Below are positions 11,836-22,071 of a stretch of DNA of 64,000 nucleotides, one piece after another. The notes below the pieces were generated by a model, which saw only the letters and a list, made by a program, of their open reading frames with translations, did no database searches and was not told the DNA's origin. Position 1 is the first letter of the stretch. The number at the start of each line of letters is the position of its first letter. A program made the position numbers and the translations under genes. Origin of the DNA: Isoetes taiwanensis (taxonomy: Eukaryota > Streptophyta > Lycopodiopsida > Isoetales > Isoetaceae); contig JAJEKV010000041.1 of NCBI GenBank assembly GCA_021234155.1, positions 10,067,018 through 10,131,017 on the forward strand, written 5' to 3'.

Positions 11836-13419
11836 TCACGGTGGAAGGTTAGGTTCGATGTGAATATGGAAGATAAAATCATTGGCCGCATCTAGTTGCC
11901 CTCCATGTCCCATAGCATTAACAGCACAACCATAATGTTCTGGCCGGGGAGTGATGCTGTAATCACCACACATGGAAATCAAGTAATGAAAAGCTTCAGT
12001 TATGAATCCTGCGTGACAACAAGCAGAAAGCAAGCTTATAAAAGTAATGTCATCCGGCAATACACCTCCTAAGTACATTGCTTGAAATAGCCTTAGTGAA
12101 TCATGTGCCTTCCCAAGCTGTGCATAAGCGGATATAATAGCTGTCCAGGTACACACATTCGGATCATTTATCTTCTGAAATGTTTTATGTGCAGCCTCAA
12201 CATTTCCACACTTGCCGTACATATCAATAAGGGCGCTACCCAGAAGAATATCACGATCCCACCCATGCTCAATAAGCTTGTCATGGACCAACTGCCCTTC
12301 TTCTAAGGCAGCTAGATTGGCACATGCATCAAGGACACTTAGATAAGTAATTTTGTTTGGGAGTATGCCTAGGTACTCCATTTTCCGGAAAAGGCGGAGG
12401 GCTTTGGTGCAACAGTCATGATGCACATATGCTGCAACCATGACAGTCCAAGAAACAAGATCCTTCTCAGGCATGCTATCAAACAAATCCCGAGCATCCT
12501 TTACGCTGCTGCACTTGCTGTACATATTCAAAACAGTGTTTCCCACACATGAATCTAGCATAATATTACTGTTAACTATGCAAGCATGGATCACTTTACC
12601 TTCGGGAAAAAAACCAAGACTTGAGCATGCCTCCAGTATTGCAATTAAAGTAACTCTATTAGGCGCTATATTTTCCAAATGCATTCGCTTATAAAACTGG
12701 AAAGCATCTTTTTCTAAACCAGCCTCGGCATATGATGTAATCAACGTCGTCCAAGTCACTACATTTCTGTTTGGCATTTTCTCAAACACAATGTGTGCTT
12801 CCTCCAGGCTCTTGCATCTACCATACATTGAGACTAGGGCATTCCCAACAACAACATCTGATTCAAATCCTCTCTGAGTAATATGTTTGTGAATGATTCT
12901 GGCCTGCTCCAAGTCATCCCCATTGACAAAGGCATTAAGGATCGCAATATATGTCACCTTATCTGGCTTCACTCCTTCAAATTCCATTCTTTTAAGAAGA
13001 ACCCGAGCTTCCTTGTATTTCCCATCTTGGCAATATGCAGCAATCATACTAGTCCAAGCAATAACACCCCTGTTGCTCATTGTCTCAAATACTTGTTTTG
13101 CTTCTTCAACACTGCCACATTTTCCATACATATCAACAAGGCGGTTTCCAATAAACGTATCTCTTATAAGCCCAGTTTTTTTAGTGAGCTCATGAATAGT
13201 CCGACCCTCCGCTAAAGCTTTCAGCTTTGCACAAAGTATCAAAAGACGACAATAAGTATCGGGATCTGGTCGGGCCCCTTTCTCTCTCAGACAAATTATA
13301 GCTTCGCGCAATCGCCCTTGATCACACAAACTCAAAAGATCCTTAAGTGGAACTTCTTGCAAATTATTGCCGGAATGGCCGTGCCAATCCACATTTCGTC
13401 TTCCTGGATCACATGCCAA
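11836..13419 (-). CDS. PLS-class pentatricopeptide repeat protein 1
   Basis: Uninterrupted 527-residue frame from an ATG at 13419. PPR proteins of this class bind organellar RNA in a sequence-specific way, usually for editing or processing. Recurrent signatures of P, L and S motifs are plain: MYGKCGSVEEAKQVF, WTSMIAAYCQDG, VKPDKVTYIAIL, then about three further PLS triplets with MYGRC, MYSKC and MYGKCG. The frame stops with EPNLPP exactly where an E domain normally begins (EP-x3-W), so E and DYW domains are missing. An organelle-targeting peptide is not obvious. The gene is intronless. It may be a functional PLS protein working with partner editing factors, or a 3'-truncated copy. Confidence 0.85.
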   Translation of the reverse strand: MACDPGRRNVDWHGHSGNNLQEVPLKDLLSLCDQGRLREAIICLREKGARPDPDTYCRLLILCAKLKALAEGRTIHELTKKTGLIRDTFIGNRLVDMYGKCGSVEEAKQVFETMSNRGVIAWTSMIAAYCQDGKYKEARVLLKRMEFEGVKPDKVTYIAILNAFVNGDDLEQARIIHKHITQRGFESDVVVGNALVSMYGRCKSLEEAHIVFEKMPNRNVVTWTTLITSYAEAGLEKDAFQFYKRMHLENIAPNRVTLIAILEACSSLGFFPEGKVIHACIVNSNIMLDSCVGNTVLNMYSKCSSVKDARDLFDSMPEKDLVSWTVMVAAYVHHDCCTKALRLFRKMEYLGILPNKITYLSVLDACANLAALEEGQLVHDKLIEHGWDRDILLGSALIDMYGKCGNVEAAHKTFQKINDPNVCTWTAIISAYAQLGKAHDSLRLFQAMYLGGVLPDDITFISLLSACCHAGFITEAFHYLISMCGDYSITPRPEHYGCAVNAMGHGGQLDAANDFIFHIHIEPNLPP

Positions 13420-13744
13420 CTTTAAACATCGAAAAACAAAGATTTGAATATTGAAAAAGTATACCTACCTGATGATGCAGAGTAGAGAGTTCGGGACACA
13501 TGTTTTCGGCGGGTTGCATTGCTCCATAGCTTCCACATCCCAGCTTCGCATTGCAGAGGCGTGGATCAGTCCTCTTCCGTTCATGAGGGTAAAATTGTTA
13601 GCATCTCATTTTTTGCTTAACTTTAGGTCAAAACGAGAACTACTAAAAAAAAGGCACCCGTGCATTTATTGGCTCCCGATTTGGACTTGGATTAGGGGGT
13701 TATGGAATAGGGGGTAACTCGTGGTTTCAACGTGCACACTTATC

Positions 13745-13990
13745 CTATAAGTCGAATACCTCAATTTCAGGTATTAGACAAGTCAAATACCTCCCATTTC
13801 TCCTTCGCCGTCCTATCCCAAAAAAAGGGGTATTAGACCCGTCTAAACTCACACCTGCATTACATAAGTCGAATACCCAAGGGGGTATTGGGCTCGTCTA
13901 AACTAAGGCATATATTGTGCAAGTCGAATACCCTTGCTTATTCCACAAGTCGAATACCCCTTGCCCCCACCTTGGGGTATTAGGTCCAAT
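13745..13990. repeat. GAATACC / GGTATT repeat cluster
   Basis: Within about 245 bp, AAGTCGAATACC or a one-base variant occurs about five times, alternating with GGTATT-containing partners such as GGGGTATTAGACCCGTCTAAAC. The two motifs are partly complementary, so several small hairpins can form. Related pieces occur at 15797-15930 and 16030-16060. It sits upstream of PPR gene 1 and is non-coding. Confidence 0.6.
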
Positions 13991-16172
13991 TTTAAGTTTA
14001 ACTTCTTATGGCTTTTTCATCATCTCTAGATCATGAAATAGAGACATGTGAATGGTTCTATGGGTAATGCAATTCTTATTGGTTTAGTATAATTAACTTG
14101 AAATCTTGCATACTCAAGTGGTCAATCAATGGTTGTGAGTTTCTATTCAACTAACATTGTTTATTTTCTATTATCATTACTGGTAATGGTTCATACAACA
14201 AATTGCTAAATGTTTATTCAATTTCCATTATTAGTTTGAGTTATAACTTGTATACAAAACAAGTTCTTACATTAAAAATACAATAACAAAGCAAATAACG
14301 ATGATTTGCTTCTACTTAATAAACAATTTAAAGGCCTAGGGATTTGGACCCTGGAATTTCCATTTAGCCAACCCACAAATCTCAGCCATACTAGTGCAAA
14401 ACGGTGTGCCCATACAGTGAAAAAGATAGTAATATCAAGACTTAAAAAAACATACCAATTTGATTCTCCTTAGCCAATCCACAAATCTTAGCCATACTAG
14501 TGCAAAACTACAAAACATACAGATCGATTTCTAATAATCTAGCAATGTCATTTACAAAGTTTTTGAAATGCATGAGATAGAATCACAGATTTATTTGCCC
14601 GGGAAAATCGATGCAGATGGAGAGGTGAAAGAAAGCATCATTTCGCGGGTTGCTGTTTTCATTGTGGTAGCCCATAAAGTTTGGATCTGATTCTGTTCCC
14701 CAATTGCTGCAAAGGGTAAATGAATTCATCAATTATTCCGTAAAGGAATTAAACTAGTAAGATGATGAAGGAAAGTACTGTGTCAGTTCAATTGTAGCTT
14801 TGCAACTAAAAGTCCATTGTACACATTCAAGAGTGTCCTTTGGTGCATTTGCAGGATTCTGTAAGGTGGAGGCTGCAAACAAAGTAGCAATGCAGAATAC
14901 TAGACTAAGACAATTTGGCTTCCTGCATAAATATGATATGGCCATATTCTCGCTCATGTCATGCCCAAGAATCTAGTATAAATGTCCAATGAGATGCTGG
15001 GATCCTTAATCCAATACATCTGCACCATTTCAAAATCTAAGTTTAACTTAATCCACTCACAATATTGTTATAGAAAATATGAATGCCTCACAGTCTGCTG
15101 CATAAAATAGGCTTTCGTTGCTTCATCTGGTGTCTCACAAAGCCCAGGATTGTTTGCTACAGATTCTGCCTCAGTACTCATTGTTCGGATGCCAAATAAT
15201 CTTGTATGCTGCAAACGAACAGAACAGGAATCAAAGAAAAATGTAGGAACTCAAGTGAAACATCAACATTATTAAAGACTAGACCAACTATCTTGCATTT
15301 TTAAAAAACCTAGCTATAACCCTATGACCTATCAAATTATCAGAATAATCTTGATACGTAGCCAAAAGAACGGAATTAAAAGTGTTAATGTGTTGATTGA
15401 ACATCCTATATTAGCTCTGAGCTGGCCACAACATACGAGTCTTCTTTGTTCATGCAGGCTGGTAGAATGAAGGTGTTTAAATTTAACAGGCCCCTATGAA
15501 AAACTACCATGGAGGCAGCCACGGGCTAAAGATAACAAGTACGTTCCGGCCAATGCCGCCATTGCTCTTCCGTTGCAGAGAATCTAGTACTACGAAATGA
15601 GAGAATTTCTACATCATGCTTCAAACCAACCAAAAGATGATAGATTAAACCTTCAAACAAACCCACCTATATCGGAATGGCGGTGAAAACACCAGCCGAA
15701 GTATCTTGGTCGGAGCCTCGCCGCGGCTGCTGCTCATTGTCGCACTGCAACTCGGAATAAACCTAAATATTCTATTGCTTAGAATGCTAAGCATTCCTGT
15801 GGGGTATTTGACTCGTAATTTAGAACAGTGACGAATTGACAGGCCGAATAGCCATTCTGCCAGAATTTGTTTCCTGTCAAAACCTGTATTGGGAGAGCCG
15901 AATACCCTCGCATGGTATTCGGCTTGAGTTTTCGTGGAATCGAGGCCCAAAAGCGGAGCCAATATTTCCTTCGAAAAGGCATTCCAGTGCCTCTAGCCTA
16001 GCAAGAACAACAACAACCTAAAAACTATCTCGGAGGGCCGAATAAAGGTCTCCTATTATCGGTTTTTTGGCGATGGCAGCATCTTCCACAGAATATGCTG
16101 ACTGCGAGAATCCAAGCCACTGGCATGGGGTCAACATGGGCTCAAATTGACCCCATTAAATAGTAGCACCTG
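13991..16172. other. intergenic, no gene recognised
   Basis: AT-rich, with no recognised gene. Positions 14395-14420 and 14485-14510 share a short direct repeat ('ccatactagtgcaaaac'). GGGTATTTGACTCG and CCGAATACC motifs at 15797-15930 recall the cluster at 13.75-13.99 kb. Confidence 0.5.
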
Positions 16173-16446
16173 TTGCACAAAAACCATGGCTTCAAGCCAA
16201 AATACAAGAGAGGAGCATGTAAATACAACACCGTAACACAAGTAAATTAAGTGAAACTATTAATTTTTTACAACACAAACGTGGCATATGTGCATTCACG
16301 CAATCGCCCCTTGCACAAAAACCATGGCTTCAAGCCAAAATACAAGAGACGAGCACGTAAATACAGCACCATAATAGAAGTACATTAAGTGAAACTGTTA
16401 TTTTCTTACAACACAAACGTGGCATATGTACATTCACACAATCACA
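16173..16446. repeat. 138-bp tandem duplication
   Basis: Two adjacent copies, 16173-16310 and 16311-16446, share TTGCACAAAAACCATGG, CAAGCCAAAATACAAGAG, ACAACACAAACGTGGC and the intervening sequence with scattered substitutions. It lies just downstream of the stop codon of the HUH-endonuclease gene, probably in its 3' untranslated or terminal region. Confidence 0.85.
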
Positions 16447-16478
16447 AAGTATACAGAAAAGAAAACATGAGCATGAAC

Positions 16479-18106
16479 TCAGTTGCGCAGCTCTCCAGAG
16501 CAAGCCTGCCTTATGATGCTATCCAATGCCCGGATCTCCTGTGACAAGAGCGTCCTTTCAAGGCTCATGTGCGACTTGAGAGTATGAAGCTCAGATGTGG
16601 CAACTCCGAGCCGCTCCCATGCAACACTGTTCATAGCAGTACCAATTGTCAAGTAAAACCTGCGAAGCTGACGCCTAAAGATACGCATTGAGGCCGCCAT
16701 CCTATGCATTTCCGTGCCAATATGAACTAGTTGGTTCACGAACACCTCAGCACAAAATGTCTCCTCCAGTTCCGGTGGGTAAATTCGAGCATCAGAATGA
16801 GAGGCATCCACGCTAGAACTGATTAACGAAGGATCTATGTGCACCACAGGATCACCTGCACCATCCTGGGCATTCGCATCCACCTCCATTTTTAACCTGC
16901 AACAACAAGAGTAATACATAAAGGAAACTGTACAATCACAAAATAACTAACATGCCTAGCCAACAGCCATGGTATGATCTCCTGTATAAGCTGGAATGTA
17001 ATCAGCATCATGATCAAGTATCTGAACCTCAGGGCTGAACGTGGGGTCACAAATATCATGGAAATTATCATCAGCCTCATCAACAGGGACGGAGTCATTC
17101 CAATACCTACGTCTGCCAGGTCCATTTCTCTCGACTGGCACATAGCCAGTTGGCAGGCCATATAGAATTGTTCGGATATCTGAAGGCATGCAACGACCAG
17201 GGCTCAGGAGGATCCTTCAGGCAGCAAGGACCCTGTGTTCATTCACGTGCGTTGTGTTAGAAGGAATTATCCAGCTGCTGGATAGAGTGTACTTGCCACT
17301 CTTGATCATTCTAGCCAAGGTAAAAGTGACGATCGGTGTGGCACAACGTCCCCCATGATAGGAAACAAAATGTGCTGCCTTATTCAGGATGTTATGGTTG
17401 TCAAGAACACAGAGGCCCTTAGTATCTCCAGCACCCATCGCAAATAAAGATCTTTGCTCTTCTGTATCATGGAATCGCTAACATTATGCAGATGACATGA
17501 ATAATGCACCTTGCCAATATCCTTCATACAGTAGCCCACCATCCCTTCAAAACAGTGGAGCCTCGTGTTCATGAACGCCTTGCAGACCAGAACCACACCT
17601 GCCAGCTTGCATGGCCAGTTGAAGTCTCTCTTGAAAGCTTCATTGATAGCCTTGAGAGATCTAAAGCATGCTCTCAAAACACTTTGAACATGCAAGTGAT
17701 CTGCAGAGGAGCCTCTCTCCAAGGCAACAGCCCCTGCTATGCATTTTCTGTCACAGAAGGATGATAGAGCTTCATAGAAACTGAGGGGCACATCCTGGCC
17801 TGAGAGGCCTAATGTGACGGGCACGACAATTGCCCTCCAAGTAAAGGACGAATTGGGCATGGAGGAGGCTCTTGGATCTGTCCAGAGCTAAATGTGCCAG
17901 GCATGGTAGAAGCAGGGCAGGATAGGATGCATCTGCATACTAGCAGACATGGTAGCAGGAGTCCGGATAGGATGCATATGTGCACTATCAGACATGGCAG
18001 GAGGAATCACACCAACAGACGGGATGGGGTCCTGACCTGCCGCACCCCTCCTCTTACTTGCTGCCTTCCTCAAAGACATGACAAAAAGCAAGAACAACAA
18101 CAACAC
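16479..18106 (-). pseudogene. HUH (Rep-like) endonuclease gene, intron-containing, broken
   Basis: The frame at 17860-17384 carries the two hallmarks of HUH rolling-circle endonucleases. One is a metal-binding HLH within ERGSSADHLHVQ, and about 80 residues later comes a Tyr/Lys motif, GYCMKDIGK. The set resembles eukaryotic Rep-type transposases (Replitron-like) and, more remotely, CRESS-DNA virus Reps. A one-base frame change near 17440 moves the reading into 17438-17217, then past an in-frame stop into 17189-16956. A pyrimidine-rich tract ending TTGTTGCAG near 16892 looks like a splice acceptor into a final coiled-coil exon (to 16479). Upstream, 18106-17888 is in frame but separated by a TAG near 17886. 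No helicase domain is seen. The 5' end and splicing are inferred; the gene looks dead. Confidence 0.65.
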
Positions 18107-18492
18107 AGAGAAAAGAAGACGCTAACCTACTTGGAGAACCGCCGATCCCTGCTGAAAATTTGAATGTGCTCAGGGCGCACGCGCGATGCTGTCCACACTC
18201 GGACCTTAGTGAACAGAGAAATACGCCTTCTTCCCCAAAAGCAACTGTCAGCATCAGCTTCATACCAATTTAGATACGAATACAACAGCACACATTCACA
18301 ATTCCAGAGTTATAAATATACGGTTCTTCATCGGGACCACCAGGTACTGCCAAATGTACGCTAGGAAATTTAGGAGCCCCATATGGAGACCTATCATCGC
18401 GGAGATAGCAGCAGGGAGCGTTAAGAAGACCCCAGAGCACCTCAGACTCGGGAGGGAGGACGAAGAGCAGCACGATTCGTCCAGTTCCACGG

Positions 18493-19404
18493 ATGAAACC
18501 TTCCACTCTTCCCATGAGCAAGCGCCCAGCAGCTCGCGGAGGCTACACAGCAAACGGGCAAAACGGTCGTGCTCAGCATGCCCTCGCCCAGCCAAGAGGA
18601 GCAGCACGAGGAAGAGGAGCAGGAGGAGAAGCGTCAGCAGGAGCAGGTCGGCCCCAGCAAAAAGAAGGGGAAGGAGAAGGAGAAGGTGGGGGAATGGCCA
18701 GAAGATAGGGCAGCAAGGAAGAAGAGGGAGAGAGAGAGAAGGAAGCAAAAAGGAGGGAGAAGAGGTCCAAGAGGGACCAAGATCGACCCAGGGGGACTGT
18801 CCACATCGAAGAACCTCGTTGGGAGGCAACCGACGAGGAGGAAAAGGTCGAAGAAGAAGAAGGCGGGCAGGAGGAGGAAGAGCTCGAAGGGGACGTCGGG
18901 GAAACCTCCAATCCCAATGCCCGACCACCTTCCCCTAAGTGGCCCAAGCCACCTAAAGTGGTAAAGAAGCAGAAAGCGGGAGAGCGCGAGTTCATTCCTA
19001 AAGCAGGACCGCGAGTTCAAACGCAAAAAAGCGTACCAGGAGTACCTTCGTAGGTGAAAAAGGTAAAATGATTGATATTGCAAGCAAAGCATACAGAAGT
19101 ACGTTAAGGGCGGTAGACCAAGGAACCAGCCGAAGCCGCCACCACCTCGGTCAGAAGCCCCGAAGTAGGTCTACCATGGACCCAATTCAAAGCATGCCCA
19201 AGTTTTCTGGGAGATTAGGCATTTCCAACAGTGCACTAATCTCTTGATCCGGAAGGCGCCGTTCGAACGACTCGTCCGAGAGGTTATGCAGGAGTGTCGG
19301 ACCAATTATAGGGTTACACCCCTAATGGTCCGATCTCTGTAAGAAGCAGCAGAGTGCCAAAGGACCTCCATTTGGCTAGGCGGATCCGAAAAGACAAGCT
19401 TTAG
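18493..19404 (+). pseudogene. histone H3-like protein of a transposable element, internally deleted
   Basis: The frame 18493-19053 is very rich in basic and acidic residues and is interrupted by a TAG at 18706-18708. It then reads through an EEP/EEEE and PSPKWPKPPK region. In another frame at about 19185-19370 the histone H3 alphaN-alpha1 region is clear: [19 protein letters not shown] then [16 protein letters not shown], ending SL-stop-EAAE, where the stop replaces an expected Gln. A third frame ends PKDLHLARRIRKDKL-stop at 19402-19404, the H3 carboxy terminus. About 20 residues of helix alpha2 and loop 2 are deleted between them. So this is a histone-fold protein with a long basic tail, broken by stops, shifts and a deletion. 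ORF-c and ORF-d remnants follow on the same strand. Confidence 0.7.
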
Positions 19405-19536
19405 AAAGCTTGCAATTTTGTATAAAACAATTTTGTGTATAGTTGTCATTAATATAATTAAACTCTTCTTGTTTCTTGTTAACATTGCTAGTTCAAATTT
19501 TTTCTTGAAAATTGACTTTTAGGCTAAAATTGACCC

Positions 19537-19989
19537 ACTCAATTCACTCCCTGCCGATGGCCTTTGTGTCGTGAACGCAAATGCATTTCGCATGGAGTAA
19601 CTCGAGTCCTCTCTTTGTTGTCATAAGTTGTCCAATTTTTGCAAGAAAAATTGTTAGAATGTTTAGAATTAGTTAATATTGCATTGTATCATCTTAAACT
19701 TGTCAAAAATATTTTAAATCAAATCACTCCACGCCGATAGCCCCTGCGTCGCGAACGCAGACGCATTTCGCGCAGAGTAACCCGAGTCACCCATTTTTGC
19801 ACTTTTACATGTTAGATTAACATAAGATAAGTTGCTAAATATCCTAGAATAGAGTCAAACTTGCATTTTAGTATCTTATATCTCCCAAAAATGTTAAGTT
19901 TAGTCAAATTTAACCAACTCGGGTCACTCCGCGCCAATGGCCCCTGCGTCGCGAACGCAGACGCGTTTCGCGCGGAGTAACTCGAGTCG
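19537..19989. repeat. three ~190-bp repeats with GC-rich palindromic cores
   Basis: Cores at 19537-19608, 19724-19790 and 19917-19989 share CACTCC, GCCGATGG, CCTGCGTCGCGAACGCAG, a TTTCGCG stretch and GGAGTAACTCGAGT. The spacers are AT-rich and recognisably related. The cores start 180 and 200 bp apart. In the third copy the outer arms ACTCCGCGC and GCGCGGAGT pair, and an inner CTGCGT/ACGCAG stem pairs inside them, giving a branched or nested hairpin. The array lies between the H3-like gene and the TATA promoter of the next gene. It could be enhancer repeats or a protein-binding or replication structure. Confidence 0.85.
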
Positions 19990-20186
19990 ACCATGTTCGA
20001 CCCAAATTTGTCGAGCAGTTTACTGACTGTCCAAATTTAGCCAGTAAATTGCTCTATAGTGTTTCTTGACTTGTTCTGCGTAGATTTTTCACTTCATGTT
20101 ACCTAGTTTGGTCATGTATATAGCCTTAGAACATAGGTCTACTCGAGTAAGAAGTCCCGGGCACGGAAACCTAGGCAGCCTTAGTC

Positions 20187-20194
20187 TATAAAAA
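20187..20194 (+). promoter_or_regulatory. TATA box of ORF-c remnant
   Basis: TATAAAAA in the context TCTATAAAAAGAGACC, about 115 bp before an ATG at 20306. The intervening sequence is C/T-rich, as in plant 5' leaders. Confidence 0.6.
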
Positions 20195-20305
20195 GAGACC
20201 TCATTTGACATTTTTCCTTCACCAAGTTTTCTCTCATCCCCTCTAGGCAATTTTCCAGCTCCTTGTCAATCTTTCCCAACCATTTTCTACTCCAATCTCT
20301 GCTCA

Positions 20306-21051
20306 ATGGCGCCCACAAACTTTGTTGAAAGGTACAATAGTGCCAATCACATCAGTGAGTTCCCAGCAGAGGAGGCCTTCCATGTCTTTGACGATCTCTC
20401 TGATCTCCATGCAACTTTGTCTCGAACACCCTATTATACTGATGTTGTATGCCAACATGACCAACAAGTCTTGCCCTGGAAAGTAAGCCTTCCTCCAAGG
20501 GGAGGCAGGTGGGTGTCCTTAGAGTCATGAAGTCAAGCCTTAGGTGGGGGATCTAGAGTCAAGGGCCAGTTGTGGGATAGGATGAAAAACATGCCTGATG
20601 ACATGAGTTGTAAGGCATTGGTATGTCTCAGCACATATGCAGCCTTATGCCTGTTCATGCACTTCTTTGCCATCAACAGGGTGGGGGAGCCTTCCATTCA
20701 GCCTTGGACCTCGCACCCCTCAATACGAGGATAGATCATGGCCAAATCCACGAGATTGATGCCTCGGAGTACGTCTACCATGGCACATCTGCAAGGGCAC
20801 TTCAAATCGAGGAAGGCTATGAAGAGGAAGGGGATGACGATCAGAAGGAGGAGAGCAGGCTAGCATCAAGGATGGAGAGGCGGATAACAAGGCACGATGA
20901 AGATATCAGGCGGGCCAATAAACCACCTATAGGCATCACGGCCCTATCTCCAGTAGTGATCGAAGGGGATGAGTATGTTTTTGCCGATGACATCCTCCAT
21001 CTCCCATACTACATAGAAGAGGGGCTCAGGATCGAGAACTCATGGGACTGA
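20306..21051 (+). pseudogene. ORF-c remnant, element accessory protein
   Basis: Starts MAPTNFVERYNS after the TATA promoter. It has no known domain but aligns in order with the intact ORF-c of the neighbouring LTR element (30072-30629). Shared features are the Met-Ala start, Tyr10, a DL...P-x-Y stretch, VLP/MLP near residue 56, then VMKSSLRWG (here in another frame) against VLKGELRWG. Both end in an acidic stretch (EEEGDDDQKEE here). The initial frame stops at 20530 and coding resumes in other frames up to 21051, so frameshifts and stops break it. Function unknown; the homology is my own by-eye alignment. Confidence 0.5.
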
Positions 21052-21757
21052 TTGCAGAGGGACAGCAGAAGGACCTCATCGACTACTCCTACCAAGAAGT
21101 TCCAAGGGAGGTAGCAGAACGACATTCTTATGCCAGTGAAACAATGTCAGCTATTACGATATACGAGTACATAAGGTAGATGTACCACCATCAGCCGCCT
21201 GTTGTTCAGGAGGAGGAGTTTCAAGAAATTCAAAGCAGGTTATACAAACCAGTGAGAGGCCCAAGCTCTAGCCGATCCGTTCGAGCGTGAAGCATGCGGG
21301 AGGGGTCCAGCAGCGTCAACTTAGACAATGCAACCACCATGTGGAGGGATCATGAAGACCTCCTAGCGATAGACACTTACGATGAAGCGAAAAAAAGGAC
21401 GGGTACAGAATGGCAGTCCGTGGACCTCAGAGGGGGAAGGCCCTTCGATACTATCTTCCAGTCCTAAGCCAAGGCCAGATGATAGTATTCCACAGGGACT
21501 TCAGCCCACGAGGAGAGGAGTCTGTGGCACTTTTGATTGCACTTACAGGGTTTAGCCAGCATGCCAAGATGAGGGTGAACATGGATCACATTATCCTCTT
21601 TAAAACATCTGTGGCACTCTACAGCCTCGACTTCGCCAGGGGTCATCTATGGGATGCGTCTTTGACAGTACCATCGCTCCCACCCCCTCAAATGGCTCGA
21701 GCATTAGAAGGGGGATCATCCCGAAATATTCTGCACAACGTCGGCAAAGGTCTTTGA
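21052..21757 (+). pseudogene. ORF-d remnant, element accessory protein
   Basis: Broken coding sequence that parallels ORF-d of the LTR element (28748-29501). Matches in order are EVPREV...SETMSAITIYEYI and HHQPPVVQEEEFQEI against ELPTEV...QETIEPTDTLL and HQDPPSQPPQEAF, then in the frame ending at 21757 QGQMIVFHRDFSPRGEES...ALT against QGHVFFV..LAPEAEES...ALS. Several in-frame stops and at least one frame change are present. The remnant ends about 300 bp before the LTR at 22072. No recognised family. Confidence 0.5.
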
Positions 21758-22071
21758 CTCAAGGACGTGAAGAACCTCTTCAAGTCTATAAAGTGCTCTC
21801 GACGATAAACCCTTTATCGATTCCTACGTATTAATATGTACCAAGATGTTTTAAATTTCATGTACTATTATCTATCTTCTATATAATATTTCAAGCTTCC
21901 AATTATATGATGATGTTATCAACTAATATAATTTATTGTTAATTTATCAGTCGAATTTCAACTTGATTTTTTTTATGGCTAACAAGAATTAACATATAAA
22001 TGACATCATGATGTGTAACTTTGAATAACAACCATGATAACTAATACGTGCAGCCAGGAATTCTGGCTTTG

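Noticed and set aside
18296-18928. Long minus-strand open frame rich in Leu, Ser and Pro opposite the charged H3-tail region
   Set aside because: It is the antisense of a purine-rich, low-complexity coding region. All six frames stay open there because of composition.
18354-18938. Arg-rich plus frame that could be read as a capsid-like protein divergent from the Rep-like gene, as in an ambisense CRESS virus
   Set aside because: The same DNA read in the neighbouring frame leads to a more natural acidic/basic tail and is followed by H3 sequence. Arg-richness comes from AGG/CGA low complexity.
20185-20320. Caulimovirus-like promoter and leader
   Set aside because: Only the TATA context looked similar. 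The downstream frames match ORF-c of the LTR element, and no movement, coat or reverse transcriptase domain follows.
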